A DNA stretch of 64,000 nt, taken from contig NZ_JAUSOO010000123.1 of assembly GCF_030656115.1 (NCBI RefSeq), positions 1 to 64,000 on the forward strand, read 5' to 3'. The notes beneath the pieces are model-generated. The model was given only the letters and a program-made list of their open reading frames with translations, was not told the DNA's origin and did not search any database. The position numbers and the translations under genes are program-made. Source of the stretch: Hydrogenophaga sp. GTDB taxonomy: Bacteria > Pseudomonadota > Gammaproteobacteria > Burkholderiales > Burkholderiaceae_C. Of the stretch, positions 36,235 to 54,338 are shown one piece after another; the stretch's first letter is position 1, and every line of letters begins with the position of its first letter.

Positions 36235-37629
36235 ATGGACAACCACACCCCTCCCGACAACCCGCTCGAAGTCATGGCCAAACTCGAATACGAGGAAGCC
36301 CTGCCGGATGGCGACGCCCGCTATGTGCCGACGCAAGAGGCCAGGGGCAGCGAGCAGACCATGACCCGGCTGGCGCGCAAATTCGGCTGGAATCCCAGCA
36401 ACAACAAATTCTTTGCGCCCACCGACAAACATGTGCTGTTTTTTGGTCACATCGGCAGCGGCAAGACCACCGAACTGCGGCGCTACATGGGCCGGTTCAA
36501 CGCCTCCAAGCACTTCTTTGTGGTGGAGGTGGATGTGCTGGCCAAGTTGGATCGCAACAACTTGCAGTACAGCGAGGTGTTGATGGCGATGGCCGAATCG
36601 CTGCTGGAACAACTGGCCCGCGAAGGCTTTGGCGTGGACGAGGACGCGTTGCGCCCGCTGCGCGAATGGTTTGCCCCTGCCGTGAGCACCCGCACCGAAA
36701 GCAGCGAACTCAACGCCGAGCTGAAAACCGGGTTGGAGGCGGGCGGCGGCATTCCCGGCATCCTCAAACTGTTGGCCAGCTTCACCACCAGCTTTCGCAC
36801 CGGGGCCAGCCGCAAGACGGAATGGCGCCAGGAAATCCGCAACCGCTTCACCACGCTGGCGCTGGCTTTCAGCGGTTTGATTCGCCATGTGGAGCAATTG
36901 CTGAAAGTAAAAGGCCGGGCCGAGCGGGTGCTCTTCCTCATCGACGGCACCGACAAGATGCGCGGCGACGACACGCAAGCCTTCTTCGTTCACGACGCCG
37001 AACAGCTGCTGTCCATTCAGACGCTGGCGCTTTACACCGCACCGCTGCACCTGAAGTACGACGGCAGCCTGGGCGGCAAGCTTGATGCCGACATCGTGCT
37101 GCCCATGATCAAGCTCTACACCCAAGAGGGTGAACGGTGGGAGCCGGGCTGGACAGCGCTGCGCGAACTGCTGCTGCACCGTGCGGCACGCAGTCTGTTT
37201 GAGGAAGGGGATACCGGGGAGGTGCAGATCCAGCGCCTGGTCGAGCACTGCGGCGGCCATCCGCGTGAGTTGCTGCGCCTGCTCAAGCTGTGTTGCGAGT
37301 GGGCTGATGAACGCATCGACGCCACCGTGGTGGACCACGCGCTGAACCAACTGGCTTCGGAATACCGTCGCTTCTTGCGTCCAGAGGACTACACCTTGCT
37401 GGCTGAGCTGGATGCCAACCCCATTCACGGCGGCAACGACAAACGTGCCCAAGAACTGCTTTACCGCCTGGCGCTGCTGGAATACAACGATGGCGGCTGG
37501 CGCCGCAGCCATCCGGTGGTGCGTCGGCTGGCGGGCTACCTGCAGGCTCAGTCCCTGCTGAAGCAAGCTGCGCAGCCCGCTGCTGCTGTTTCCTCCACAC
37601 CACCCAGCGCCCATGCCACCGGCACCTGA
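36235..37629 (+). CDS. P-loop ATPase of an ATPase/TPR gene pair (split STAND-like)
   Basis: 464 residues. Walker A GHIGSGKT (71-78), Walker B VLFLIDGTD (catalytic acid near Asp237), then a HCGGHPRELLRLLKL segment resembling the winged-helix sensor of STAND/AAA ATPases, and a C-terminal helical region (RRSHPVVRRLAGYLQAQS). No transmembrane helix. ATG 36235 was chosen; an upstream in-frame start would add 22 unsupported residues across the palindrome. The last 17 bases overlap the start of the TPR gene in another frame, so the two proteins are made together. I know no characterised member; function is unassigned. Confidence 0.82.
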   Translation: MDNHTPPDNPLEVMAKLEYEEALPDGDARYVPTQEARGSEQTMTRLARKFGWNPSNNKFFAPTDKHVLFFGHIGSGKTTELRRYMGRFNASKHFFVVEVDVLAKLDRNNLQYSEVLMAMAESLLEQLAREGFGVDEDALRPLREWFAPAVSTRTESSELNAELKTGLEAGGGIPGILKLLASFTTSFRTGASRKTEWRQEIRNRFTTLALAFSGLIRHVEQLLKVKGRAERVLFLIDGTDKMRGDDTQAFFVHDAEQLLSIQTLALYTAPLHLKYDGSLGGKLDADIVLPMIKLYTQEGERWEPGWTALRELLLHRAARSLFEEGDTGEVQIQRLVEHCGGHPRELLRLLKLCCEWADERIDATVVDHALNQLASEYRRFLRPEDYTLLAELDANPIHGGNDKRAQELLYRLALLEYNDGGWRRSHPVVRRLAGYLQAQSLLKQAAQPAAAVSSTPPSAHATGT

Positions 37630-39172
37630 CCTGGCCGCTGCCACGGCCTTGGCCCGTGAACTGGCTGACAGCCTGCCCGAGCCTTGCCGCCCCGACTTTC
37701 TGCGCTTGACGCGCAGCCTGCTGCACGGTCCGCGCTTCCAGTGGTTGTTGGCCGAAGCGCCCGACGATGTGTTGCGGGAGCGGCTGCTGCTGGCGCTGGA
37801 CCGTGTGTTGCGCCAAGCCGGGCTGCACAGCTCGCGCCTGCCGGTGGACCGCACCATTCCCGATGTGTCCGCCTTGGAGACGGCCTTGCAACGCCATGCC
37901 AAAGGTTGCACCGTGGTGCATGTGCTGGCGCAGCGCGGCTGGTTTGATTCGGCGCATTGGGAAGCTTTTAATGTGCGGCGCGAACGGCTGGCGAGCAGTG
38001 CTCCCGCACGTTTGTTGTTCTGGCTGGATGCCGAAGCCATTGAAGCCGCCGCCAACGGCGCACCCGATTTGTGGGCCTGGCGCGCTGGGGTGTACAGCTT
38101 TCGGACGGAACAACCGCTGACCGTGTTGCCGCAGGGTGTGCGCAGCGTGTCACACACACCCTCCACCAATTCAGCTCCGCCCGATGTGCGAACGCTTCAA
38201 GAGCGGCGCGAGCGGGTGGCCGAGTTGCAACAGTGGTTTAACGCATCACCACCGCCGGATGATGAAGCGCAAGTTGGCCCGGTGGATGAACTGGGGCGCT
38301 TGCTGGCTTCGCTGGGTGACTACGACGCTGCTTTGCAGCACTGGCTGACGGTGGCGTTGCCGCTGCATCTGCGGCGCGGTGACGCATGGGCGCAGGCCGT
38401 CACCCGGGGTCAGATCGCCGACATTTTGCAAGCGCGCGGGCAGCTGGATGAAGTCTTGCGCATTCGCCAAGAAGAGCAATTACCTGTATTTAAGCGTCTG
38501 GGCGATGAGCGCTCAGTGGCCATCACCCGGGGTCAGATTGCCGACATACTGCAAGTTCGTGGACAACTGGATGAAGCCTTGCGCATCCGCCAAGAACAAG
38601 AATTACCTGTTTACGAGCGTCTGGGCGATGTGCATTCAGCCGCCATCACGCGGGGACTGATTGCCGACATTTGGAAAGCGTGGGGCCAGCTGGATGAAGC
38701 CTTGCGTATCCGCCAAGAATACGAATTGCCTGTTTACGAGCGTCTGGGCGATGTGCGCTCAGCGGCCATCACCCGTAGCCAGATCGCCGACATTTTGCAA
38801 GCGCGCGGCCAGTTGGATGAAGCTTTGCATATTCGCGAAGAAGTGCTGTTGCCCGTTTTCGAGCGTCTGGGCGATGTGCGCTCAGCAGCCATTACCTGGG
38901 GGAAGATCGCCGATATTTTGCAAGCGCGCGGCCAACTGGATGAAGCCTTGCGCATCCGCCAAGAAAACGAGCTGCCCGTTTACGAGCGTCTGGGCGATGT
39001 GCGCGAAGCGGCGGTTACATGGGTGAAGATTGCATTTCAGCGGTTTGATGCCGGTGAGCACGAAGCCGCGCAAGCGCTGTTCAAAAATGCCTTGGCAGTG
39101 TTTGAGCGCTTGGGTTTGCCCGACGCCGAACGGCTGCGGCAAGTGCTGAAACAGCGCGGCATCACCCTGTGA
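37613..39172 (+). CDS. TPR protein with N-terminal effector-associated-like domain, partner of the ATPase
   Basis: 519 residues. The N-terminal ~165 residues form a compact domain (VVHVLAQRGWFDSAHWEAFN, RRERLASSAPARLLFWLD, DLWAWRAGVYSF) of a type I recall from large bacterial ATPase-TPR signalling proteins, where a replacement of the form LxFWLxxxxxxxxxxxAPDxWxWRxGVF recurs. A linker follows, then TPR-like helices from about 225, including five near-identical 41-residue units (264-468; IADILQARGQLDEALRIRQE...LPVYERLGD) and a final diverged unit. ATG 37613 overlaps the ATPase gene by 17 bases. Together the pair has the ATPase plus repeat-sensor logic of STAND proteins, split in two. Confidence 0.82.
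   Translation: MPPAPDLAAATALARELADSLPEPCRPDFLRLTRSLLHGPRFQWLLAEAPDDVLRERLLLALDRVLRQAGLHSSRLPVDRTIPDVSALETALQRHAKGCTVVHVLAQRGWFDSAHWEAFNVRRERLASSAPARLLFWLDAEAIEAAANGAPDLWAWRAGVYSFRTEQPLTVLPQGVRSVSHTPSTNSAPPDVRTLQERRERVAELQQWFNASPPPDDEAQVGPVDELGRLLASLGDYDAALQHWLTVALPLHLRRGDAWAQAVTRGQIADILQARGQLDEVLRIRQEEQLPVFKRLGDERSVAITRGQIADILQVRGQLDEALRIRQEQELPVYERLGDVHSAAITRGLIADIWKAWGQLDEALRIRQEYELPVYERLGDVRSAAITRSQIADILQARGQLDEALHIREEVLLPVFERLGDVRSAAITWGKIADILQARGQLDEALRIRQENELPVYERLGDVREAAVTWVKIAFQRFDAGEHEAAQALFKNALAVFERLGLPDAERLRQVLKQRGITL
38402..39016 (+). repeat. Five 123-bp tandem units inside the TPR gene
   Basis: Unit starts are 38402, 38525, 38648, 38771 and 38894, each exactly 41 codons, with long stretches conserved at nucleotide level (for example GCGCGCGGCCA-CTGGATGAAGC and GAGCGTCTGGGCGATGTGCG). 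A diverged sixth unit follows at 39017. Nucleotide-level similarity implies recent duplication or ongoing homogenisation. Confidence 0.9.
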
Positions 39173-39277
39173 TGCCGTGTTTTCACCCAACCTAAGCCAC
39201 TCCATCCACATCAAATCACCGAACAGGCATCCCTCTGCTGTGGCCGGGTCGTGTCGCTGGGCTCGGCAGCGTGCGCT

Positions 39278-41761
<2,484 letters not shown>

Positions 41762-41784
41762 GGGGTGTTCAGCAAGAGGGGTAT

Positions 41785-43239
41785 TCAGGAGGCGATGAGT
41801 TCGCGGTAGAGCGCGGCGTAGTGCCGCGCGGCCACGTCCCAGGAAAAGCGTTGGCGCATGCCGGCGCGCTGCACGCGCTGCCAGTGGCTGGGGTGCCGGT
41901 ACAGGGCCATGGCGCGCTGCAGGGCGTGGGCAAATTCGCCCGCATCCATGTGGTTGAACACGATGCCGGTGGCCGTGTCGCTGGCCAGGGTGTCGGGCTG
42001 GGTGTCGGTCACCGAGTCGGCCAGGCCGCCCACGCGGCGCACCAGCGGCACGCTGCCGTAGGCCAGGGCGTAGAGCTGGGTCAGGCCGCAGGGCTCGAAG
42101 CGCGAGGGCACCAGGGTCACGTCGCTGCCGCCGAACACGCGGTGGGAAAACGCTTCGTCAAACCCAATGCGCACGGCCACACGCCCGGCGTGTTGCTGCG
42201 CTTTGGCCGCAAAGGCGGTTTCCAGGTGGGCGTCGCCGTTGCCCAGCACCAGCAGCTGGGCACCGCTGGCCACCAAGGCGTCCACCGCGTCGAGCACCAG
42301 GGGCAATCCCTTTTGCTCGGTCAGGCGGCTGACCACGGTAAAGAGCGGCGCGTCGGCGTGGGTGTGCAGCCCGGTTTCGATTTGCAGGGCGGCTTTGCAG
42401 CGGGTTTTGCCCAGCAGCTTGCCGAGGCCAAAGCGGTGGGGCAGGAGCGGGTCGGTGGCGGGGTTCCAGACCGTGTCGTCCACGCCGTTGAGGATGCCGC
42501 TCAGATCGCCCTGGCGGCGGCGCAGCAGGCCGTCGAGCCCGCAGCCGTGTTCGGGCGTCTGGATTTCACGGGCGTAGCTGGGGCTGACGGTGGTGAGGCG
42601 GTTGGCGTAGTGCAGACCGGCTTTCATGAACGAGACCTGGCCCCAGAATTCCAGGCCTTCCAGCTGGTAGAACGACCAGGGCAGGCCCAGCTCGGGGAAA
42701 CGGGCCACGTCAAACAGGCCCTGGTAGGCCAGGTTGTGCACGGTGAACACGCTGGGCAGCAGCGGCTGGCCGCCGCCCGCGTGCACCAGGCAAGCGGGCA
42801 CCAGGCCAGCGTGCCAGTCGTGTCCGTGCACCAGCTGGGGCTGCCAGGTGGCATCAGAGCCTTGCGCGAGTTGCACCGCGGCCCAGGCCAGCGCGGCAAA
42901 GCGGCGGTGGTTGTCGGCGTAGGGCTGTTTGTGCACGTCTTCGTAGGGGTTGCCGGGGCGGTCCAGCAGGCCCGGCGCGTCCAGCACATAGGCGTGCACC
43001 GCCGGCTTGCTGGGCAGCGTGCCTTGCAACAGGCGCAGCTCAGCGCCCCAGGGCGCGTGAAAGCGCCGCAGCTCGGTGGGCTGTTGCAGGCCCGCCAGCA
43101 CGGCCGGAAAGCCCGGCAGCAGCACGCGCACATCGCAGCCGTGGGCGCGCAGCGCCGCAGGCAGGGCACCGGTGACATCGGCCAGGCCCCCGGTTTTGAG
43201 CAGGGGGTGGTACTCGGCGCTGACTTGCAGAATGTTCAT
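41785..43239 (-). CDS. glgA: Glycogen synthase (ADP-glucose)
   Basis: 484 residues of GT5 type: N-terminal [28 protein letters not shown], which includes the ADP-glucose-binding KTGGLADV, and the C-terminal [33 protein letters not shown] block with the catalytic Glu. Adds glucose from ADP-glucose to the growing glucan. ATG 43239 gives the usual start MNILQVS; an in-frame ATG seven codons upstream exists. It lies between glgC and glgP on the same strand. Confidence 0.96.
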   Translation of the reverse strand: MNILQVSAEYHPLLKTGGLADVTGALPAALRAHGCDVRVLLPGFPAVLAGLQQPTELRRFHAPWGAELRLLQGTLPSKPAVHAYVLDAPGLLDRPGNPYEDVHKQPYADNHRRFAALAWAAVQLAQGSDATWQPQLVHGHDWHAGLVPACLVHAGGGQPLLPSVFTVHNLAYQGLFDVARFPELGLPWSFYQLEGLEFWGQVSFMKAGLHYANRLTTVSPSYAREIQTPEHGCGLDGLLRRRQGDLSGILNGVDDTVWNPATDPLLPHRFGLGKLLGKTRCKAALQIETGLHTHADAPLFTVVSRLTEQKGLPLVLDAVDALVASGAQLLVLGNGDAHLETAFAAKAQQHAGRVAVRIGFDEAFSHRVFGGSDVTLVPSRFEPCGLTQLYALAYGSVPLVRRVGGLADSVTDTQPDTLASDTATGIVFNHMDAGEFAHALQRAMALYRHPSHWQRVQRAGMRQRFSWDVAARHYAALYRELIAS

Positions 43240-43280
43240 GGTGCGGGCGGTATGGGGCACAGGCTTGGGCGCTGGGGCTC

Positions 43281-44579
43281 TCAGACGGTGAGCTGGTTGA
43301 GCATGTTGCGGGTGACGAGCACCACGCCGCCGGGGCTGCGCTCGAAGCGCTGGGCATCCAGCGCCGCGTCTTCACCGATCACCAGCCCGTCGGGCAGCTT
43401 GCAGCCGCGGTCCACCACCACACGGTTCAGGCGGCAGTTTCGGCCCACCGTCACCTCGGGCAGCAGCACGGCCTGGTCCACCTGGCAGAACGAGTGCACC
43501 CGCACGTTGGAGAACAGCACCGAGTTGCTCACAACCGAGCCCGAGACGATGCAGCCACCCGACACCATGGTGTTGATGGTGAGGCCGTGTTTGCCGTCGG
43601 CGTCCTGCACAAACTTGGCCGGGGGCAGCTGGCGCTGGCTGGTCCAGATGGGCCATTGGGTGTCGTAGATGTCGAGTTCGGGCGTGACCGAGGCGAGGTC
43701 GAGGTTGGCTTCCCAGAAGGCGTCGATGGTGCCCACGTCGCGCCAATACGGCTTGGCGTCGGGCGTGGACGACACGCAGGACATGGAGAAGGGGTGGGCC
43801 ACGGCGCAGCCTTCGCGCACCACGCAAGGGATCACGTCTTTGCCAAAGTCGTGGCTGGAGGCGGGGTTGGCCAGGTCTTCTTTCAGCAGCCGGTACAGGT
43901 AGGCCGCGTTGAAGATGTAGATGCCCATGCTGGCCAGCGAGGTGGTGTCGCTGCCGGGCAGGGTGGGTGGGTTGTCGGGTTTTTCAACGAAGTCGGTGAT
44001 GCGGCGCTCGGTGTCCACCGCCATCACGCCAAACGCGGAAGCCTCTTCGCGCGGCACCTCGATGCAGCCCACGGTGCAGCCCGCGCCCGAGGCCACGTGG
44101 TCTTGCAGCATGATGGAGTAGTCCATCTTGTAGACGTGGTCGCCCGCCAGCACCACCACGTAGTCGGGTTTGCTGGACTGGATGATGTCCATGTTCTGGT
44201 AGATCGCGTCGGCCGTGCCGCGGTACCAGTGTTCATCGTCCATCCGCTGCTGGGCGGGCAGCAGGTCCACCATTTCGTTGAGTTCGGCGCGCAGAAAGCT
44301 CCAGCCGCGCTGCAGGTGGCGCAGCAGCGAGTGCGACTTGTATTGCGTGATCACGCCAATGCGGCGGATGCCGGAGTTCACGCAGTTGGACAGTGCGAAA
44401 TCGACGATGCGGAACTTGCCGCCGAAGTACACCGCCGGTTTGGCGCGTTTGTCGGTGAGCTGCTTCAGGCGCGAGCCGCGCCCGCCCGCGAGCACCAGGG
44501 CGATGGATCGGCGCACCAGCATGTGGGGCTGCATGTGGCGGTCGGTGTTCAGGGGGACGGGGTGGGGTGTTGTGCTCAT
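43281..44579 (-). CDS. glgC: Glucose-1-phosphate adenylyltransferase
   Basis: 432 residues; makes ADP-glucose, the controlled step of glycogen synthesis. Nucleotidyltransferase core: [45 protein letters not shown] and [14 protein letters not shown]. The substrate-site lysine lies in [12 protein letters not shown], and a left-handed beta-helix forms the C-terminus. The start is preceded by AGGAGA. The arginine-rich N-terminal region used for allosteric control is present ([11 protein letters not shown]). Confidence 0.97.
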   Translation of the reverse strand: MSTTPHPVPLNTDRHMQPHMLVRRSIALVLAGGRGSRLKQLTDKRAKPAVYFGGKFRIVDFALSNCVNSGIRRIGVITQYKSHSLLRHLQRGWSFLRAELNEMVDLLPAQQRMDDEHWYRGTADAIYQNMDIIQSSKPDYVVVLAGDHVYKMDYSIMLQDHVASGAGCTVGCIEVPREEASAFGVMAVDTERRITDFVEKPDNPPTLPGSDTTSLASMGIYIFNAAYLYRLLKEDLANPASSHDFGKDVIPCVVREGCAVAHPFSMSCVSSTPDAKPYWRDVGTIDAFWEANLDLASVTPELDIYDTQWPIWTSQRQLPPAKFVQDADGKHGLTINTMVSGGCIVSGSVVSNSVLFSNVRVHSFCQVDQAVLLPEVTVGRNCRLNRVVVDRGCKLPDGLVIGEDAALDAQRFERSPGGVVLVTRNMLNQLTV

Positions 44580-44630
44580 GCGGTGGGTCTCCTGCTGGGG
44601 TGGTTGGGCTGGGGGTCTGCGCCCCTATTT

Positions 44631-48317
<3,687 letters not shown>

Positions 48318-48321
<4 letters not shown>

Positions 48322-50534
48322 GCGTGCAGGCGGCTCAGGGGCGGTTCAACGGGGGCGGGCGGCACCGGGGCCAGGATCACGCAGGCCAGCGGTGGCAGGT
48401 TCAGCACCAGCGACTGCGCGTGGCCGTGCGCGGGCTGGGCTTCGGTGTGGCCGGCGCCGCTGTGCTGGCCACTGCCGCCGTACACCGCCGCGTCGGTGTT
48501 GATGATTTCTTGCCACGCGCCCGCCAGCGGCACGCCCACGCGGTAACCCGGGCGCGGCACCGGGGTGAGGTTGCACACCACCGCCATTGGGCGGCCCTCG
48601 GTGTCAAAGCGCAGCCACGACAGCACCGACTGGCCCGCGTCGTCGTGCGCGATCCAGGCAAAACCCCCGGGCGCGGTGTCGAGTTGGTGCAGCGGCGTGT
48701 GGTGCTGGTAGACGCGGTTGAGGTCGCGCACCAGGCGCTGCATGCCGGCGTGGCGCGGGTCGTTCAGCAGCGCCCAGGGCAGTTGGGTGTCGGCCGACCA
48801 TTCGGTGGGCTGGGCGAATTCGCAGCCCATGAACAGCAGCTTTTTGCCGGGGTAGGCCCACATGTAGCCGTAGAGCGTGCGCAGGCCGGCAAAGCGCTGC
48901 CAGTCGTCGCCGGGCATGCGCTGCAGCAGCGAGCCTTTGCCGTGCACCACCTCATCGTGCGAGAACGGCAGCATGAAGTTTTCACTGAACGCATAGACCA
49001 GGCCGAAGGTGAGTTCGTTGTGGTGGTGGCGCCGGTGGATCGGGTCGCGGGCAAAGTAGTGCAGGCTGTCGTGCATCCAGCCCATGTTCCATTTGTAGTG
49101 AAAGCCCAGGCCGCCGCCTTGCAGGTCGGCGCTGGGTGGGCGGCTCACGCCGGGGAACGAGGTGGATTCTTCGGCCACCATCAGCGTGCCGTCGCGCTCC
49201 ACGCCCACGGTGTGGTTCAGGCGGCGCAAAAAGTCGATGGCTTCCAGGTTTTCGCGGCCACCGTATTGGTTGGGCACCCACTGGCCCTCGGCGCGGCTGT
49301 AGTCGCGGTAGAGCATGGAGGCCACCGCGTCCACACGCAGGCCGTCAATCCCAAAGCGCTCTATCCAGTACAGCGCGTTGCCAATCAGGTAGTTGCGCAC
49401 CTCGGGCCGACCGTAGTTGTAAATGAGGGTGTTCCAGTCTTGGTGGAAGCCCTCTTTGGGGTCGGCGTGTTCGTAGAGGTGGGTGCCGTCAAAGCGGGCC
49501 AGGCCGTGGCTGTCGGTGGGAAAGTGGGCGGGCACCCAGTCCAGCAACACGCCCACACCGGCGGCGTGCGCCGCGTCCACAAAATACTGAAAGTCTTCGG
49601 GCGTGCCAAAGCGCGCGGTGGGCGCGTACAGACCCACCGGCTGGTAACCCCAGGAGCCGTCAAACGGGTGTTCAGACACCGGCAGCAGCTCCAGGTGGGT
49701 AAAGCCCATGTCGCGCACATAGGGCACCAGGGTGTCGGCCAGCTCGCGGTAGTTCAGCCAGCGCCAGCCGTCTTGCTTGCGCCACGAACCCAGGTGCACC
49801 TCGTAGACGCTGATGGGCTGGTCAAAGCGGTTGGCGCGGGCGCGCGCGGGGGCCATGGGACGTGCCGGGGGCAGGGCCTGCACCACGCTGGCGGTCTCGG
49901 GCCGCAGCTGGCAGCGAAAGGCGTAGGGGTCGCTTTTGAGCAGGCGCTCACCGCTGGCGGTGACGATCTCGAACTTGTACAGCTCGCCCGCGCCCAGGCC
50001 GGGCGCAAAGGTTTCCCAGATGCCGCACTCGCGGCGCAGGCGCATGGGCAGGCGCCGCCCGTCCCATTGGTTGAAGCCACCCACCACCGACACGCGCACC
50101 GCGCTGGGGGCCCACACGGCAAAGCTGACACCGGCCACGCCGTCGAGCGTGCGCGGGTGCGCGCCCAGGCACTCAAAGGGCCGCTGGTGCGTGCCCTCGG
50201 AGAGCAGCCACACGTCCAACTCGCCCAGCACCAGGCCGAAGGCAAATGGGTCGTCCACCCGGCTGCTGTGGCCGCTGGCCCACTGCACCTCAAACCGGTG
50301 TGCAAACGGCGGCGTGTCGGCGGGCAGGGCCAGCGAAAACACGTCGCTGCCCTCTGCGCGTTGCAGCCTGCCGTGGTGCTGGTCGCTGTGGCGGTCCAGC
50401 AGGTCCACCTGCTGCGCGCCCGGCAAAAATGCATGCGCCCAGAGGGCGCTGGCGAAGCGGTGCAGGCCCAGCACGGCGTAGGGGTCTGGGTGCTGGCCGG
50501 ACTGGATCGCTTGAACGTCTTGGGTTGTCAGCAT
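48318..50534 (-). CDS. glgB: 1,4-alpha-glucan branching enzyme
   Basis: 738 residues: two N-terminal beta-sandwich domains (the second with VSFAVWAPSAVRVSVVGGFNQWDGR), then the GH13 barrel. Catalytic residues are in IDGLRVDAVASMLYRDYSR (Asp), MVAEESTSFPGVSRP (Glu) and LPFSHDEVVHGKGSLL (Asp). Transfers alpha-1,4 segments to form 1,6 branches. It is the first glg gene, 61 bases after aglK, the gap carrying a small hairpin (CCGGAG/CTCCGG, 50572-50592). Confidence 0.96.
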
Positions 50535-50595
50535 GACCGGAACTCCCGCCGAAAAACTGGGGTGAATGGGGCCGGAGGCTTGTGCGCTCCGGGGT

Positions 50596-51735
50596 TCAAA
50601 CCGGCAAGGATACGGTACGCGTCAGCGCCTGGCCGCTGCTGTCGAACAGGTGCAGGTCGCACGCATCCACCTGCAAGCGGATGGTGGCGCCGATCTTGAG
50701 TGCGGTGGTGCCTTCGAGCTTGAGGGTGATGGTGGGCAGGCGCTCGTCCAGCCGCAGGTACAGCAGCGAGGCCTCGCCCAGCTTTTCAATGTGGTCCACC
50801 TGCGCGGGCAGGCTGTTGGGGCTGTTGTCATCGCTGGCCAGGCGCATGTGTTCGGGCCGCAGGCCCAGGCTCACCGGCTGTTGGGCCGTCAGGTGCTCGG
50901 CCTGCACCGCCACCTCAAACACCTGTCCCACCACGCTGATGTGCGCCATGCCCGGGCTGGCCGACAAAAAGGTGGCGGGCAGGATGTTCATCTTGGGCGA
51001 GCCAATGAACTCGGCCACAAACAGGCTGTTGGGCCGGTGGTACAGGTCCATGGGGGTGCCAATCTGGGCGATGGATCCGTGGGTCTGCACCTCGGGGCCG
51101 GCGCGCAGCAGCACGATTTTGTCGGCCAGGGTCATGGCTTCCACCTGGTCGTGGGTCACATAAATCATGCTGGCGGTGCCAATCTCGCGGTGCAGCTTGG
51201 CAATCTCCAACCGGGTTTGCACGCGCAGGGCGGCATCCAGGTTGGACAGCGGCTCGTCAAACAAAAACACGCGTGGCTCTTTGACGATGGCGCGGCCAAT
51301 GGCCACGCGCTGGCGCTGGCCGCCCGAGAGTTCTTTGGGCAGGCGGTCCAGCAGCGGGGTGAGCTGCAGGATGTCGGCGGCTTCGCGCACTTTTTTGTCA
51401 ATCTCGGCGGCGTTGGAGCCAAACACCTTCAGGCCAAAGCCCATGTTGTCGCGCACCGTCATGTGTGGGTACAGGGCGTAACTTTGGAACACCATGGCCA
51501 CGCCCCGGCGTGCGGGCGGCAGGTCGTTGACGCGCTCGCCGCCAATGGACAGGTCGCCCGAGCTGATGTCTTCCAGCCCGGCCACCATGCGCAGCAAGGT
51601 GGACTTGCCGCAGCCCGAGGGGCCCACGAACACACAAAACTCACCTTTTTCAATGGTGAGGTTGGCGTTGTTGATGGTGAGCGGGGACTGCGGCGCATAG
51701 CGCTTGCAGACGTTTTTGAAATCGATCCGGGACAT
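50596..51735 (-). CDS. aglK: Alpha-glucoside ABC transporter ATP-binding protein (AglK/MalK-like)
   Basis: 379 residues: an N-terminal ATPase domain with Walker A GPSGCGKS (38-45), Q-loop MVFQSYALYPHMTV, signature LSGGQRQRVAIGRA, Walker B VFLFDEPLSNLDAA and H-loop YVTHDQVEAMTLAD. A C-terminal MalK-type OB/TOBE regulatory domain follows (PMDLYHRPNSLFVAEFIGSPKMN, LGLRPEHMRL). It energises the AglF/AglG permease encoded upstream. It starts 28 bases after aglA, keeping the aglEFGAK order known from Sinorhizobium. Confidence 0.93.
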   Translation of the reverse strand: MSRIDFKNVCKRYAPQSPLTINNANLTIEKGEFCVFVGPSGCGKSTLLRMVAGLEDISSGDLSIGGERVNDLPPARRGVAMVFQSYALYPHMTVRDNMGFGLKVFGSNAAEIDKKVREAADILQLTPLLDRLPKELSGGQRQRVAIGRAIVKEPRVFLFDEPLSNLDAALRVQTRLEIAKLHREIGTASMIYVTHDQVEAMTLADKIVLLRAGPEVQTHGSIAQIGTPMDLYHRPNSLFVAEFIGSPKMNILPATFLSASPGMAHISVVGQVFEVAVQAEHLTAQQPVSLGLRPEHMRLASDDNSPNSLPAQVDHIEKLGEASLLYLRLDERLPTITLKLEGTTALKIGATIRLQVDACDLHLFDSSGQALTRTVSLPV

Positions 51736-51762
51736 GGGTTTCTCCGTCGGGGGTGTGGGGGT

Positions 51763-53418
<1,656 letters not shown>

Positions 53419-53501
53419 GGTGTTGAGGTCTTGGGGGTTGGATTCAAAAGGGATACGCAGTATTCAGGCCAGCCCGCTCCTCGCGCGGGTTCACAAGGCG
53501 T

Positions 53502-54338
53502 TCAGCCCTTCACCGCGCCGGCCGTGAGGCCCGAGACGATCTTTTTCTGGAACGCCAGCACCAGGCCGAGCAGGGGCAGGGTCACCAGCACCGAGGCGGC
53601 CATGATGTTGCCCCACGGAATGTCGTATTTGCTGGCGCCTGAAATGAGCGAGATGGACACCGGCACGGTGCGTTCGTTGTTGTCCAGCACAAAGGTGAGG
53701 GCGAACAGGAATTCGTTCCAGGCCGCAATGAAAGCCAGCAGGCCGGTGGACACCAGCGCGGGCCACAGCAGTGGCATGAACACATCTTTGATGATGCGCC
53801 AGGGGCCGCAGCCGTCCATGATGGCGGCCTCTTCCAGCTCTTTGGGCAGTTGCTTCATGAAGGTGGTGAGCACCCACACGGTGAAGGGCAGGGTGAAGAT
53901 CATGTAGGGCAGCACCAGGCCAATGGCCTTGTTGTACAGGCCCAGAAACCGGATCAGCTCAAACATGCCCGCCAGCACCGCCACCTGCGGAAACATCGAC
54001 ACGGCCAGCACCGCCGTGAGCAGCAGGCCCCGGCCTTTGAAGTTGATGCGGCCCAGCGCATACGACGCGGTGACCCCAATGAACAGCGAGATCGACACCA
54101 CCAGCACCGACACCATGACCGAGTTCAGAATATGGCGGCCAAAGGGTTGTTCGGCCAGGGTGAACAGCGACACATAGTTGCTGAACGACACCGTGTTGGG
54201 CCACAGCGTCGATTCAAACAAGGCCGAGCCGGTTTTGAACGAGGTGGACACCGCGTAAATGAACGGGAACACCGAGATCACCACCACCACCGCGGCGGCC
54301 AGATAAAGCGCCACGCGCCAGTACCAAGCGGATTTCAT
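53502..54338 (-). CDS. aglG: Alpha-glucoside ABC permease (AglG/MalG-like)
   Basis: 278 residues, six helices, MalG type, with the cytoplasmic EAA loop EEAAIMDGCGPWRIIKDVFMP that docks on AglK. The ATG at 54338 overlaps the stop of aglF by one base (TGATG), so the two permease subunits are coupled. The protein ends with the typical KKIVSGLTAGAVKG. Confidence 0.93.
   Translation of the reverse strand: MKSAWYWRVALYLAAAVVVVISVFPFIYAVSTSFKTGSALFESTLWPNTVSFSNYVSLFTLAEQPFGRHILNSVMVSVLVVSISLFIGVTASYALGRINFKGRGLLLTAVLAVSMFPQVAVLAGMFELIRFLGLYNKAIGLVLPYMIFTLPFTVWVLTTFMKQLPKELEEAAIMDGCGPWRIIKDVFMPLLWPALVSTGLLAFIAAWNEFLFALTFVLDNNERTVPVSISLISGASKYDIPWGNIMAASVLVTLPLLGLVLAFQKKIVSGLTAGAVKG

Noticed and set aside
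38402..39016. Regular direct repeats resembling a CRISPR array
   Set aside because: The 123-bp units are in frame, code for TPR helices and have no unique spacers.
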